Positions 51,701 through 64,000 of a stretch of DNA of 64,000 nucleotides are shown one piece after another. The stretch's first letter is position 1. The number at the start of each line of letters is the position of its first letter. The stretch lies in the NCBI RefSeq assembly GCF_003254395.2, contig NC_037644.1:365001-429000 (forward strand), written 5' to 3'. This DNA is from Apis mellifera. Its lineage: Eukaryota > Arthropoda > Insecta > Hymenoptera > Apidae. Both the position numbers and the translations under genes were made by a program. Under the pieces are notes generated by a model. That model had not been told where the DNA came from, ran no database searches, and saw nothing but the letters and a program-made list of their open reading frames with translations.

Positions 51701-53390
51701 TATTCCACTGTTTGTTTAATTGGGAAATGGGATTGAAGTAATTTTCTTATCTTGTTACGTAAAGTTTTATTGGTTATCTAACAACAAGTATCAATAACAA
51801 CGATAGTACCGTTCTCTTATAAAATTTTGTTGAATCGTTTGTATTATCCGAATCGAATTGAAATTGATACCGAAGGTAGATTGGAAATGTATATGTTTTA
51901 AAATATTATTTGTTTAGAATCATTCTTGTTACTTTTTAAATACACTTTGGATGACATTTTACGCGCGAATTATGAAATTTGCACAATATTAAATATACAT
52001 AATGTTATTAAAGCGTTATTAAATACATAGCGTTTTTGCATTATATCTTGGAAACTGAAGTCACGCAGAAACTAACCTGATTAATTTTACCAAGATGAGT
52101 TATTTAGCTTTTCGAAACTTAATAATTGATCGTATATTTTAACACGAGAATTAAATGGATCTTAGGAAAATAGAATTCTGCAAAAATTAATTCTGAATTA
52201 GCCATTTATAAGTAAAAATATATTTTATGATTAAAATTGATAATGGTAAAATATTTTCAACTTCTCTTTGCAATCTCTTTAAAGATTCGATCCAATGAGT
52301 ATCAAGCTAATGACTGGTGCGATTAAGTCGAAAGAAACATGTTTATGTGTATGTGATATATCCCTATCTTTCTTTTTTCTCAGGATTTTAATCGTACGAT
52401 CGTAATTGCGCGAAAAGAAGAATGGAACGATGCAGCTTCATCTATCTTGAGACAAAGAAAACAGAATAAAATGCTGTTTTCGTCTCGCATCGTTTTCGTT
52501 CGTGAAAATAAATTGCCTTGGATTCGAATATTGTAAAATTGAAATTGAATTTCGCTAGGGCGACCCTGTTAATTAACACTCTGTTCACTTCGCCAAATGC
52601 GGCTAACCTATTTTTTACTCAAGGAAGAAAAGAGAGAGAGAGAGAGAGAAAAATTTGGGTTTCGTATATACGAACGTGTCCGTTGCATTTGAACGGAGAA
52701 ATGTCGGCTGTTTTGTTTTCATAGCTTTTTCTTCTTTTTCAATTTCGTTTGTCATTTTTCCTTTTCTATCAGTTTCGTTTCTTTTCAAACATTCGTATTT
52801 TCCGCTCGAATATCTCCACTTTTGTGTGGAGGAAATATTACTGAAAATTATTTATCGTTCTTTTTATAATTGAATAACAATATATATTGTAATTCTTTCT
52901 CTTTCGACTTACCCATGAAAATATTTTATTTCTCATATACATATATGAGAATTAGAATGATAAAATATTCATTTTAAGGATCTTTAGATGAGTTAGAATT
53001 TATTTAATTTGCAAATAATTTCATTTTTATTATTTATTATTTTCCTTTTCCTGAAAAATATCTTAATACGATCAAAATATAATTATTTAAACAATACTAT
53101 ATTTTATAATATTATTCCAAGAGAAGGAAAATTTGTTGAAAATATATTTCAACTTCTAATTTCCATCTTCTCGAGTTTCAGTTGTATCTACTTGTTTTAC
53201 TTACTAATTCTACTCTCCATAATACAGTTAACAATTAGAAATTAACACGATTTAACGAGAATGTAAATTTGTCATGCGAAATTACTATTCTACAGTTAAC
53301 GCCTTCCATTGTGAACTTGTCCAAGAAACGTTCGCAATTCTCTTATTCCAAGCTTTTATTCAATCTTTCGAATCGAACGTCGCAATAATT
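48731..53390. other. AT-rich intergenic or intronic DNA
   Basis: No gene recognised. Simple repeats include AAAG near 50701-50719, an A run near 51261-51275 and an AG run near 52632-52649. A less AT-rich stretch at 51.34-51.66 kb with several TAATTG/CAATTA homeodomain-like words may be regulatory; that is only a guess. Confidence 0.5.
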
Positions 53391-55628
53391 TCAAACGCTT
53401 GCTTTTTACGTGGCCTAGTTTATCCTTATTCGACCATTTTCTAGGCCTTGGAGGAACATATCTGCATACACAGTGTCGCGCTTCCAACAGTTGCCAGGGA
53501 ACAATGTTTCCTCTCTTTCGGAAAATTGCCCATCGCCCAGCATCCGTGGAAAATTTTGAAAAATTAATCTCGAATCCCATTGGGACGGAGACGAACGATA
53601 AGAAGAAAATTCGTGGATGGGTTGGAATGGGACGCGTCCAGGCGGCGGAAATTAGTCGAACACGGTTGAGCATAAACAGGAAGTACAAAGCGTGGAAAGG
53701 TCGAATCGAGACGTGGCCGCCGATAAAATTGTTCCACGATCTATCCTGTGCGTTTTATACTTCGAAGAACGTCTATCGATTGACACACATTCCGTCTCCT
53801 TTTCTGGCATCCACGTGCTGTGTGGGCGATTTGTTCCGCTCGGTTTCCACGTCCTATCTCTTTTCATCTCGTTTCCTGCCGATGGTTACGAGATTGGATT
53901 TTTGCTTTTATAAGATGTCGATTAAAAATTTGACCACAGTTACGTACACGTTTCCCTCGATGTCGAGAACTATTTCAGTCCGGGGGAAAGAGTTTTCAAT
54001 TTATGTTCCGTAGAATTCGAAAATTCTACGGATAGAAGTTCGAAGTTCTGTAGGAAAAGGGGAAACTTTTAATATATATATATTTTATTGTAGAAGGATA
54101 TTTATATAGCATGAGATAGAGATAACGAGAAAGTAAATGATCTTTTAGCGAAGAATCATGGATTTGAACTTGGCTCGTATATTTCTTTGGTTTTTACATT
54201 CGTGCATGTATTTGTAATGAAAGTTTATCTCGGTCGAATATTGCGAAATATCCTATGATTTGTCGCACAAGACGAGTACTTTTTTCACAGAGTACTGGAA
54301 TTTAAAAAAAAATATAAACCTATTTTTTTTCTCAGTTAAACTTTGATATTAATAAAATTTTAGCAATCTCTCGTTTGATGCGGATACAAATTATTTTCAC
54401 TCATCTTCTCTAGAACATTTGTCGTTGGTAATATTAAAATCTTCATCGGGATCTACTAAATCATCTTTACGATACTTTTTTATTCGCGTTAGAAATCTTT
54501 TTTGCCGTATCGCGTTTCTAACTTTGCAAAAATAATCGTATAATTGTACAAAAATGCATCTTCTCGTTATACATTTTACAAATAATGAATATTTTTCTCA
54601 TTTTAGAGACGAAAATATTCGATTCAAATCAATTCTACGCGAATCTACAATACTGTACAAATAATTACCAAGAATAAAATGATTTCTGACCGATCAACGA
54701 CTATTTCACAACTATTAATTAAACATCGGCTGATCGATCACGAAAACTGATCACCAAACGAATTACATGGATAAAATTAATATATTTTTTTTTAAATAAA
54801 AGAGAAAAAAATGAACGAATTCTTTCTAATCCCACCGTGTTATTAAATAATTATTCGAATATGTTATTAAACCGTTCTCCATTTTAACACGAATGGCGAG
54901 CCAACTATGGCGACATCGGTTGTAATTAAAGGTCTGGTGAACAGGGAACAGCAAGCCGGAATTCGCCCCTTTCATTGTATTCGCCTCCTCGTCCCACAAC
55001 GATGCGGAAAAGTATTTCATCGTCGCGCTGCGTAATTCCATCGGCCCCCTTGCAATCTTCTTCGCAAATAGCCCCATCTCGGTGCAATCACTTTTTAACT
55101 GGAAACTACGGCCCGACCGGATGGCAAACTTTTCCTTACCACCGTTTCCCCGGAGATAGGGTGATCCGTCATCGATGCAATTTGTAACGGAAGTCCGCAA
55201 AGGATGAACTTGTCACCGTGTTGAGCGAAACATTTGTTGCGCTCTTCCTCCACCCGTTGCATCGTGGAAACGATAGAATTTTTATACCGCTACTCGTATT
55301 TAGACACGAGAGAGAAGAAATGATAAAAAGAGTGTAAAGTTTTCTAAAGATATATTTGGAATTGTTTTGAGAATTTCCTGGATAGAAAGATTTTAGAGTG
55401 GGATAAAATATTATTTTTCTTTTATGCGATCGATCGTTATTACTAAAAGTATATCAATTTTAGATTTAAATTAGCATAATTAGATTTTAATATCGAAGAA
55501 AATATATGTGAGTTCATATACTTTATTTATCTTAATTATTGACGATAAATTAAATTATTCAAAAATTTTGTAACGTAATTCTTTGATAATTTACCAATTG
55601 CACGTATTCTCGTATTTCTGAATTGCAG
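53391..55628. other. GC-richer patches upstream of the octopamine receptor
   Basis: Two patches (about 53.40-53.99 and 54.86-55.28 kb) are less AT-rich and CpG-containing. An open frame of about 200 codons covers the first, but it has no ATG at its beginning, no recognisable domain and no repeat-family similarity. These could be regulatory DNA or untranslated exons of the receptor gene. Between them is ordinary AT-rich sequence. Confidence 0.35.
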
Positions 55629-56348
55629 GAACTACGAGGCAGAGGCAGAGGCACGAGGAATTAGGCTAATGCTTTCGATAGCCATCGTTTAACTCGATAA
55701 ACAGACATCGTTCTGGAACACGAGTCGAACAACATCCCAGAGATTGGACTCTAATTTTACAGAGTGTTCTCCGGTGAAATCAAACGTACAACTCGAATAA
55801 AAACAATGTTTTCCCTTAATGAATCAACTTGGAAAGACATTTTCTACTGACGAAGTTAATCCTCCTCGAATTCAAAGAAATTGCGCAACAAAATACATTG
55901 CACGTTCAACAATGGACATTCAACGATCATGGTCAATCGCCACGAATGCGCGCACGTCATCGAGGAGAATCCTCATTCGTTCGGGCAAATGCGTCGAGAC
56001 AACCGTTTCTCAAAGAAGATTCCACTCAAGGAATTGCCAACAATTACACCTATCTTCCATACAACATCTAAAACAATATCTCGAGCAACCGAATCAATAT
56101 CATCATCGATTACGTATTTATCGATCTAAAAACAAATTCTAATAAATAGAGATCCGATCATAAACACTTACCAATCCAAAAAGAGGCTCGACGAACACCC
56201 AATTTTACCTACTTCAAATTCCAATAATCAACCTGTTACCAACTTAAGGAAGAAAAAGCGTGACGGCGATGATCGTAAACGATCAGGCGCGTTCCACGGC
56301 CATGATCGAGTAAGAAAACCGCGCGAGCGGAGCGATCAACGGTTCATC
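55629..56348 (+). other. Probable 5' UTR of the octopamine receptor
   Basis: A good acceptor (TATTTCTGAATTGCAG, ending at 55628) is followed by about 720 nt of less AT-rich sequence running into the receptor start codon. It contains several upstream ATGs in short frames. The exon start is inferred from the splice signal only. Confidence 0.35.
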
Positions 56349-59300
56349 ATGTTGAACGTAATGGCAGCGATGACGACGAGTCTGCCCAGCCGAGTGGATC
56401 CCAGCCCTACGTCTTCCAGCAACGCGAGCACCCCGTCGAGCACCGCTGCGAACAACGTCACCTCGGTTCCAGTGGAGAACCCAACGGTCGAGAATCTGCC
56501 CGAAAACGTGAACGTGTTCGTGGTAGTGATCAAAGGGATCGTGATGGGGAGCATAATCACGACAGCTGTGCTGGGCAACGCCCTCGTGATCGCCAGCGTG
56601 AGGAGGCACAGAAGATTGAGAGTGGTGACGAATTGCTACGTGGTGAGCCTCGCAGCCGCGGATCTCCTTGTTGCTATGTGCGCGATGACGTTCAACGCCT
56701 CGGCCGAATTGTCGGGCGGCAAATGGTTGTTCGGCCGGTTCATGTGCGACGTGTGGAACTCGTTGGACGTGTACTTTTCCACAGCCTCCATTCTTCACCT
56801 GTGCTGCATCAGCGTGGACAGGTATTACGCCATTGTCAGCCCCCTCGAGTACACGGTGATCATGAGACAGGGGACTGTGGGCTGTATGTTGGGCAGCGCG
56901 TGGATTTTGCCCGCTTTGATCAGCTTCATACCTATATTCATGGGTTGGTACACCACGCAGGAACATTTGGATTACATGGTGAAGAATCCGGAGGTGAGTT
57001 TCACGCGTCGATTATTTGCATTGTATTCGGATCACATGTGTATGCATAGTTTGAAATTTTACTTTCGATCGTTGCAATTCTAATGCATGCTATATATTTT
57101 TCTCTCGATGATTCGTATATTTAGTTTTAGTAAGCTTTTATTTAAAAATAATTTGTAAAGTATGATCATTAATCACGATCCAAACGCACAAAGTACTCTC
57201 TTTCTTAATGGGAATTTACGAGGTCCAAAGATAATAATTATACGTCAAAGTGACACGCATTTCGTAAGGACAATCTTTCATGTGCATTATACAACGTGAC
57301 TTTCGGTCGACTGGATACCTGTAACGTGTCCGCTTAATAAGCGTTCCGACTTGCATACCAAATTATGAATACTGACAATAATTCCTCCGGGATAAGAGGA
57401 TTTGTGCAAGGCTTTCCCTCAATTTGCATACGCGTGCGTTATAGGCAAATCGACCAATCACGTCCTTCACTTGGTCCACGTAACTTGCACTATTGTTTCC
57501 TTGATTGGCTAATTTGGTTATGCATAGTGGCCGAACACCATTCTCGTGAATTCATCCCATTATAAATTCACCAGATTATGATTCACCAGATTAGAAAATT
57601 AAATTTATAACGTTAATGATCTATTCTTATTTTCTTGAATTATATTATACATAAGTAAAATTATTCATTAATCTGATGGAATGATTCCCTGTATGTCTTT
57701 CTGTTTCTCTGTGATGAAAACGTCAAGTGTTCGTATCTGTTTCACCAGTTGGCCAGACAAATCCAATTTAAATACTCGACTATAGTAAAAATAAAGCGAC
57801 ATGGAAGAATCGATGCTCCATTTTCAGCTAAAGTACTATCGGACGATACAATTATGGGTATTAAATTGCAGTTTTTCGTCAATTTTTTAACGAATGTTTT
57901 TGCAAATCTTCGTAGATTTCTTTCGACGAAACCGATTCATCATCGGACAATAATTTTATAAAAATTCCAACAGAGATAAAAATTGAAAATAACTCGAGAA
58001 AATGATCGATCGATTATTTTATTTGTGCGTAAATTCAATGGATTTTTTTAACCGAAACATATTTTTTTTTCTCGATAAATATATTTATTTTTAATAAAAT
58101 AAGTAAACGTATTTGATTGATTTCATTATTTGCTTAATTGAAATTGAAAAGTGACGCGTTTCTTTTAATTAACGTTGACTCGCGGCCACAAGCTTGACTA
58201 GGTTTATTATTACGTGGATTTATGTTTCAAAATGAAGTTTACGTAAGCGCGGGGAAAGGTTTCATCTCATTATGTTGCAGATTTAATATAAATTCCGCAT
58301 ACACGACAAGATTACCATTACGAGGAAAATTGAATTAAAAATTTTGCTTAACCCTTGATGAAAATTGGAACTCGATCGAACAATTTTCTATGCCATTAAC
58401 CTTCGTGCGTTGCAACAAATTTATTACTGTATATTTTTTAATATACCCAGATTATATAACGGAAATTATTCTATCAAACAGAGAAGTTTTATTTTATCAT
58501 CGAGATACGCACATAATTATTTGATAAAATTTTCTTAACTCGGTTACAACGCTATAACATGACAAGATCCCTTTGATTCGTCGAAAAGAATGCTCGTAAT
58601 ATTGCCACTCGTAGTTGAATAACTTTTATTTAAAAGAAATTTGCATATTCTCTTCGAGACATAACCTTGAATATTAAAATAAAAAAGAATAAATCTATTG
58701 TCACGTATTTTCAAAACCATACACAAAATATATTCTCAATTTGATAGGTGTATCAATAGGATGAGATTTCTATTAAGATTAGACATCTAATATGTTCTCT
58801 TAGTTATCGAAATTTTGACATAATTCTAATTAAACCACTTCGCATATACTTAATCCAAGTACCCTTCACACACCCTTTATACATAATAAATCAATAATCT
58901 CATTTACTTATATAATCACTTACGCGTTAGCTTCCAGCAACAACACAACCCACCCTCTTTAAAGCAAAACATGTACAACTTTTGCCATAAAAAATTTAAA
59001 TAAACATTTTAAGTGCGAATAGCAACATACGTTATCAATATCGAAAAACACGCGATGGATATTCCCTTTTAGGATCTACCGTCGAAGCCTCAGGTGTTTT
59101 CACCCTGAGCATTACCATCTTAAAGCAACCCTTTGTATCCCGATGTAAATCTCGTATCGATCGGAAGATAAATTGCCGAGACTGAGGAGCAGGATGTTAT
59201 AGCGTATCCCCATCGTTGCAGGTTTGCTCTTTCGTGGTGAACCGGCCGTACGCTGTGATCAGCTCGTGCATCTCCTTTTGGATACCCGGCTTGGTGATGA

Positions 59301-59459
59301 TAGTGATGTACTGTAAGATCTACAAGGAGGCGGTCAGACAAAGGAAGGCGCTCAGCAGGACGTCGAGCAACATCGTGCTGAACAGCGTGCACCATCACAG
59401 GTCCTCGACCAGGCAACACCATCACCAGCAGATGCTGCTCCAAGCGGCTGCCGAAACCG
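56349..59459 (+). CDS. Beta-adrenergic-like octopamine receptor, 5' part (TM1-TM5)
   Basis: Two exons, 56349-56993 and 59222-59459, joined in phase 0, encode 294 residues; the second ends with a donor (ACCG|GTGAGT, phase 1), so the gene continues past the window. Class A amine-receptor features: N-glycosylation sites at N25 and N36; TM1 with N77; TM2 LAAAD with D105; C133 for the disulfide with C217; the amine-binding D140 in NSLDVYFSTAS of TM3; DRY at 157-159; W185 in TM4; TM5 with S229, S230 and S233 before the FWIP proline (P237). This serine set with D140 is what catecholamine- and octopamine-type receptors use. The TM3/TM4 sequences (LHLCCISVDRYYAIV, SFIPIFMGWYTT) match insect Octbeta receptors, which are plasma-membrane, Gs-coupled. 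Loop 3 begins RQRKALSRTSSN, which I recall from the beta-3 subtype, and continues His/Gln-rich. Three in-frame ATGs (residues 1, 5, 8) could start translation; the first is used. Confidence 0.93.
56994..59221 (+). other. Intron of the octopamine receptor gene
   Basis: Donor GAG|GTGAGT and acceptor GTTGCAG|GTT flank a 2.2-kb AT-rich intron. A moderately GC-richer segment at 57.17-57.56 kb is unexplained. If the intron is retained, the frame adds 29 residues and stops at 57083, truncating the protein after TM4. Confidence 0.8.
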
Positions 59460-62400
59460 GTGAGTTTGCACGATTACACGTAAAACGTTTTAGCGTTGTC
59501 TCCACTTCCTGTTTTATTGTTGCAACGGCGCAAACTTGTTTCAAAGTCATTTTCTGACGTTTCAGGAAATCTGTTTCATTTACTCTTCTGATTGTTCAAT
59601 CTTGAGATATATCCGTCTTTTCGAAAGTAATGAATTTCATTCAGATGAAGAAGAAACGCGTTTTGTTAAAAATAATAAAAATTAATATTTAATCGAAGGT
59701 GTGAAAAATTTGATAATTTTTAGGTTATAGAATAAGGATATATTGGCTGTCTTTTCATTTTTTTAACTTGTTTTATTGTTAGAAAGTTTTAGACGAGTTT
59801 CCATAGCACGAAGGTAACCATTGTTCTAGTTTTCATAGAATACTTAATAGGATGAAATATTCAAAGTTAAAATAAAGACCTTTAGAAGGCATTCATTTGG
59901 AAAACAAATGACTTTTAAGAATTTTAAAAAAGGAAGATTTATATCGCGTTAAATTTAAAATGAATCATGTAAATGCAGAATTATATTACATAAAATATTA
60001 GAATAATCTCTTTCGTTAACTTTACGTTAAGAAAAATAAATAATTTAACGTTTCGAAATTAAAATGTTATAAATATCTAATTCATGGTTCCCAAAGTAAT
60101 TATGAAATATGAAATTTTTATTTTACGTTTATATTTACACAATTTTACACAATTCATTTTATATTTTTTAAAAATATTCTCGATCATTGCGTGCTATTCA
60201 TTTTTTGGCCAAGCTTCAAGCTAAAACATCGATCGAACGATCTTGATTAATTTTTAATTTCTCAAATTAACGGTCGTCAATGATCGAAATATTTGGAAAT
60301 ATCGGAAGCATCGTCAATGAAAACGAGTGTTAATTAAAATTGATTACAAAAGTTGCAATTTCTCGTCTGATTTCGAAGAATTTTTATTAAACGATTAATT
60401 AAACACGTGATGTAATATCTAATATTTGGTGATGAAAGATTTCTTACAAATTTATAAATTTTCGTTGAATTATTTTCATTTTTTCTAATCCTTTTACATT
60501 CTTTAAGAATAAAAAAGGATATTGTTGATTTACATTGTTAAATCATAATTATAATTTAATTAATTTAATGCTTTTATAAGAAATAATAATATAATATTAT
60601 AATTATTTGAAAAAAATGATAAATCTTCTTGTTATAAAATCGTATTGTATTTATTTTTATTAACAGACGAACAATTAAAATTTTTCCTATCTTTTTAAAT
60701 CATTTTGTAAAATACAGTTATCTTTTATTTATTTTTGACATATTTGCGATAATAATAATATAAAAGTAATATTCTTCCATAACAGTAATTGATAAATTAC
60801 TAATATTGTTATAAACATAATAAATTTCCATTTGTGAATGGGACACAGGAAATTTATGGATGACGTATCTCATCTATCTAGGGACGGTTTAGATAGGTAA
60901 TGGTTATCCTAATCTTACTATTATACGCATGAATCTTACTATATCATTGTTGGATCTCTCTCTCGAACATTGAACATCATAAATTTCGATACGATCGATT
61001 CATGAAAAAAGCGAAATACACTTTGTACAAAATTAAAAAATAAACCAGATGAATATAAAAAAAATTATATATAGAGCAATGTAACTGAACTTTCTAAGTC
61101 GCATTACAAGATGCAAATAAAAGTATCTCGTGCAATCAAGTTTCGCTAAGAATTTCAATAGGATTCAATTGAAAAAAAAAAAAAAAAAAAATAAGAAATT
61201 TCCACGAGATGGTTGAATATTTGGAAGAAATTTCCAAAAGAGCATGATTTCCGGTTGACGAACAACGTTAACGCGAAATACTTTAAAATCTGGGAGAAGT
61301 CGCAGAGACGACAGGAAATTGTATCTTCCTCGGCATTTTCGGCACGAGTCTGTGCACGGTATTATACAATATATAGTTTAACGAGATAAGAGGATTTTGC
61401 AGGAGCATTCACCGCTTCCTTTCTCCTTTTTTTAAAATTGCAATGACGGTGCAAGGGCGTATCGTTGGAGAAAATAGCAATCGGGGGGGGGGAGCGAGTA
61501 TTAGCGGACACTGAGGAACAAGGCGGAAGACCGCGATGACACGCGATTCGTAAGACGATTAACCAATGGAAGAAGGATTATTTCTTGTGTAATCGAGTTG
61601 GAAACACGTCGAACAAGAAATTTCATCGATGTTCTTCGTTTCTTTTCTTTAAGAAAAAGAAATATCAGGCACGAATCGTTAAAAATTCTTTTTAATTTGA
61701 ATTATTTCCTGTTAATAATAAATTAGAGGATGCATTTACATTACACTTCAATTATGATTTTTAAATTTTAAATTAAATTTATGTATTTATAATTCTATGT
61801 GAGAAATTTTGATTGAAGATTCAACTTTTTATAAAAATAAATAAAGCATATAATGAATGATAATAAATGGTAAAATTATAGCTAATTATATTGTTTGAAA
61901 TTTCCTTAATTTATTATCGATTAATGTTTTACTGCTGAATACAAAATATTCATTGTATAAATAAGAAACGAAAATAAAACGAGAATAGAAGAAGAAAATG
62001 GAAAACAAAATAACAGTAAGAGTTTCATTTTTCAGCAAAATGTATTTCAATCAAATACACATGCACCTAGCTTATTCCCAATTGTATATGAATAGATAAT
62101 GTATGGAACACAGATCTATATGCAAAAATAAATAAAAAATGTAGAATATAACATTTTCTTCAAAACTTCATTTTCGAGAAAATACAACTAAAACATTCGA
62201 ATGCACATTTGTCTGCTCAATCGTTGATTATTTCACTAATAATATATATATATATTTTAATTGATCAATTGATTATTTAACGTGTTCATTTGTCAACACG
62301 TTCTAATTTAACATCTTCCTATCAATTATTTAATCATATTTCGTTGGAAATTAGCCAAATTTATTTCTATTTCATGTATTTTTAAATTTAATTTTTTTAA

Positions 62401-64000
62401 TAATAATGTTCTCAACGTGATTAACTTTCATCTCATTTCGAGTCATAGAATCTCTATATTTGGAATGATTTTGATCACAACTGCAAGAGATTAAGAAGAC
62501 TTGATATAAAATTATTCCGTTGCTAATAAAAGTATATATATCTTTGTTATTCTGCAATCTGTTTCGATATAACGAGGATAAAAATATCGAATAAATACGA
62601 GCTTTCGAAATCAATGAAAAATACGTGAATGTTGAAGTTTACAATTGTATTTTGATCGACAGTCACTGCGGTTTACAATTAAGGGCGCCGATTGAAAGCG
62701 GTTAAAACGATTGAACCGATTAAATGGGATTTTGCGGTTTCCTGATAAAGTCGTGGTTTTCGGCTATTTTCGTTCCCATGTTGGATGATGATAATCCATT
62801 CATTCTAACGATTATAAACGAATGAAAAAACTGATTGATTTCGAGAATCGTTAAAACGGCATTCGAGTTGACATAGATGGGATTTGTTCACAATGCAGCA
62901 TTCTGAGAACAAATATTTTCACAAATATATGATTTTCTTTCTTCCATAATAATGATACGAACTTGGTATTCGAGAGGAATATATTTTCATCGTTTATTAT
63001 TAGTGAAGTTTCGTTTCATGAACTATTTCCTTCTTTTTAGAAGGAAATAGCTAATACAGAGAATAAGATTTCAAATGAAACCATATTTCATTATTATTTC
63101 TAATAAATTGATCGATAATATCATTAAAATCATCGAGATGCGTTCTTTTCTACATAATAATTTAAATATTCAACAATGACAATAATTTTTAATTCGACAA
63201 ATCATGCATAAATTATTAAATATTAATTGATAATTTAAAGTTTCGATCCATTGTGCATCAATGCATCAAAAGTTTTCATTTAAGCTAACAGCAAACCTAT
63301 AAAAGTCGGAAATCATCCAAAATATAGGTGTATTGTACGTATGAATATTGTTTGCAAACGATAAAACGAATGCTTTGTCTTTGTTCAAACCGGAAAGCGA
63401 GAGTCGAGTTCTAAACAAGAACGATACAATGGAGCGACGTGAATATATAGTGTGAATATACACTGATCAAACGTGGGTGTCGAAAGATCAGTCAATCGAA
63501 AAAAAGGTATTAATGTAAAAAGAGATCGTCAAATGGATTTGCAAAATATCATTTAAATCGTTACTTGCTATATTATATCATTCTCCGTTTTTTTCTTGGA
63601 AAAATCTTACCTGTTTGTTTGTAAATATTTATTCGATTATTATAATGATTTTTTTGAATCAATAGAATATTTTATGTTTGTTAAAAATTCTAACGTATTA
63701 TACTAATAAAAATAGAAGGTATTCAAGAATAAGTGTAGATATGTATTATCGATCATACAATCGAAATGTATGAATTTACAAAGTTCTTGGTGGAATAGTT
63801 GCAGATTTCATTGAAAATAATATTTTTTAAGTCATAAACTATCAAATAGATAATTTCTATAGCAATAATTCTGGAATACTTTCTACGTCAAACATCAAAT
63901 AAAATTCAATAAGAGTAAATTTGTATCTAATTTAAAAAAACTAAAGAATTTTCAAATTAGTTGGAAATTGAATTTAAAATTATCTTAATATTATTTTAAT
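59460..64000 (+). other. Downstream intron of the octopamine receptor gene (to window end)
   Basis: No frame resembling TM6 or TM7 of an amine receptor occurs, so the remaining exons must lie beyond the window. The DNA is AT-rich with an A run at 61171-61190 and a 9-base G run near 61484-61492 inside a GC-richer patch (61.25-61.62 kb). A TA run lies near 62240-62256. Confidence 0.6.

Noticed and set aside
53399..54013. 204-codon open frame upstream of the receptor
   Set aside because: No ATG at its start, no domain and a partly open antisense frame; not enough to call a gene.
56994..57083. Read-through extension of the first receptor exon
   Set aside because: A consensus GTGAGT donor ends the exon at 56993 and the next exon joins in phase to complete TM5; the extension is intronic.
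1..64000. tRNA or rRNA genes
   Set aside because: I looked for T-loop GGTTCRANTCC-type words with matching arms and for rRNA-like blocks and saw none I could support; a covariance-model scan would be needed to be sure.

Overview
The window looks like AT-rich nuclear DNA of an insect, most likely a hymenopteran close to the honeybee (Apis). The evidence is the animal gene set with GT-AG introns, the insect-type beta octopamine receptor, small GC/CpG-rich islands in AT-rich DNA, and almost no recognisable transposons. The species is inferred; I could run no search. All exon models were built by hand from reading frame, splice signals and codon phase.

Layout. (1) 1.3-4.9 kb: a GC-rich, CpG-rich island holding a single-exon coding region on the + strand (558 aa) with an N-terminal phosphotyrosine-binding (PTB/PID) fold and a long Pro/His/Arg-rich tail. 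(2) 4.6-23.4 kb: mostly AT-rich noncoding DNA with microsatellites, a 40-bp tandem duplication and GC-richer patches at 16.5-18.4 kb that may hold the leader of the next gene. (3) 23.4-32.9 kb: a seven-exon + strand gene (1131 aa) with a second PTB domain clearly related to the first, followed by a long charged tail with Tyr-Glu motifs and a Cys-rich segment. (4) 34.0-35.5 kb, - strand: a complete six-exon HGH1 homologue, convergent with the second PTB gene. (5) 37.5-about 40.2 kb, - strand: the PNPLA8 homologue (calcium-independent phospholipase A2-gamma) in at least seven exons, with an unresolved N-terminus. (6) 42.4-55.6 kb: no identifiable gene, but GC-rich islands at 47.7-48.7 kb and 53.4-55.2 kb. 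(7) 56.3-59.5 kb and beyond, + strand: the first two coding exons of a beta-adrenergic-like octopamine receptor, TM1 to the start of intracellular loop 3. TM6 and TM7 are not in the window.

The most unusual features are two related foldback (palindromic) elements of about 0.5 kb, at 35.6-36.1 and 41.9-42.4 kb. They lie on the upstream side of the two - strand genes and carry repeated AGATGGCGC words that resemble a CTCF or YY1 core. The HGH1-PNPLA8 block is also visibly CpG-poor next to its CpG-rich flanks, which is what bee genes methylated in the germ line look like. The two PTB genes look like an old tandem pair of signalling adaptors; HGH1 and PNPLA8 look like broadly expressed housekeeping genes; the receptor looks like a regulated neural gene with large introns and CpG-rich exons. 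Nothing suggests that these genes form a single pathway.
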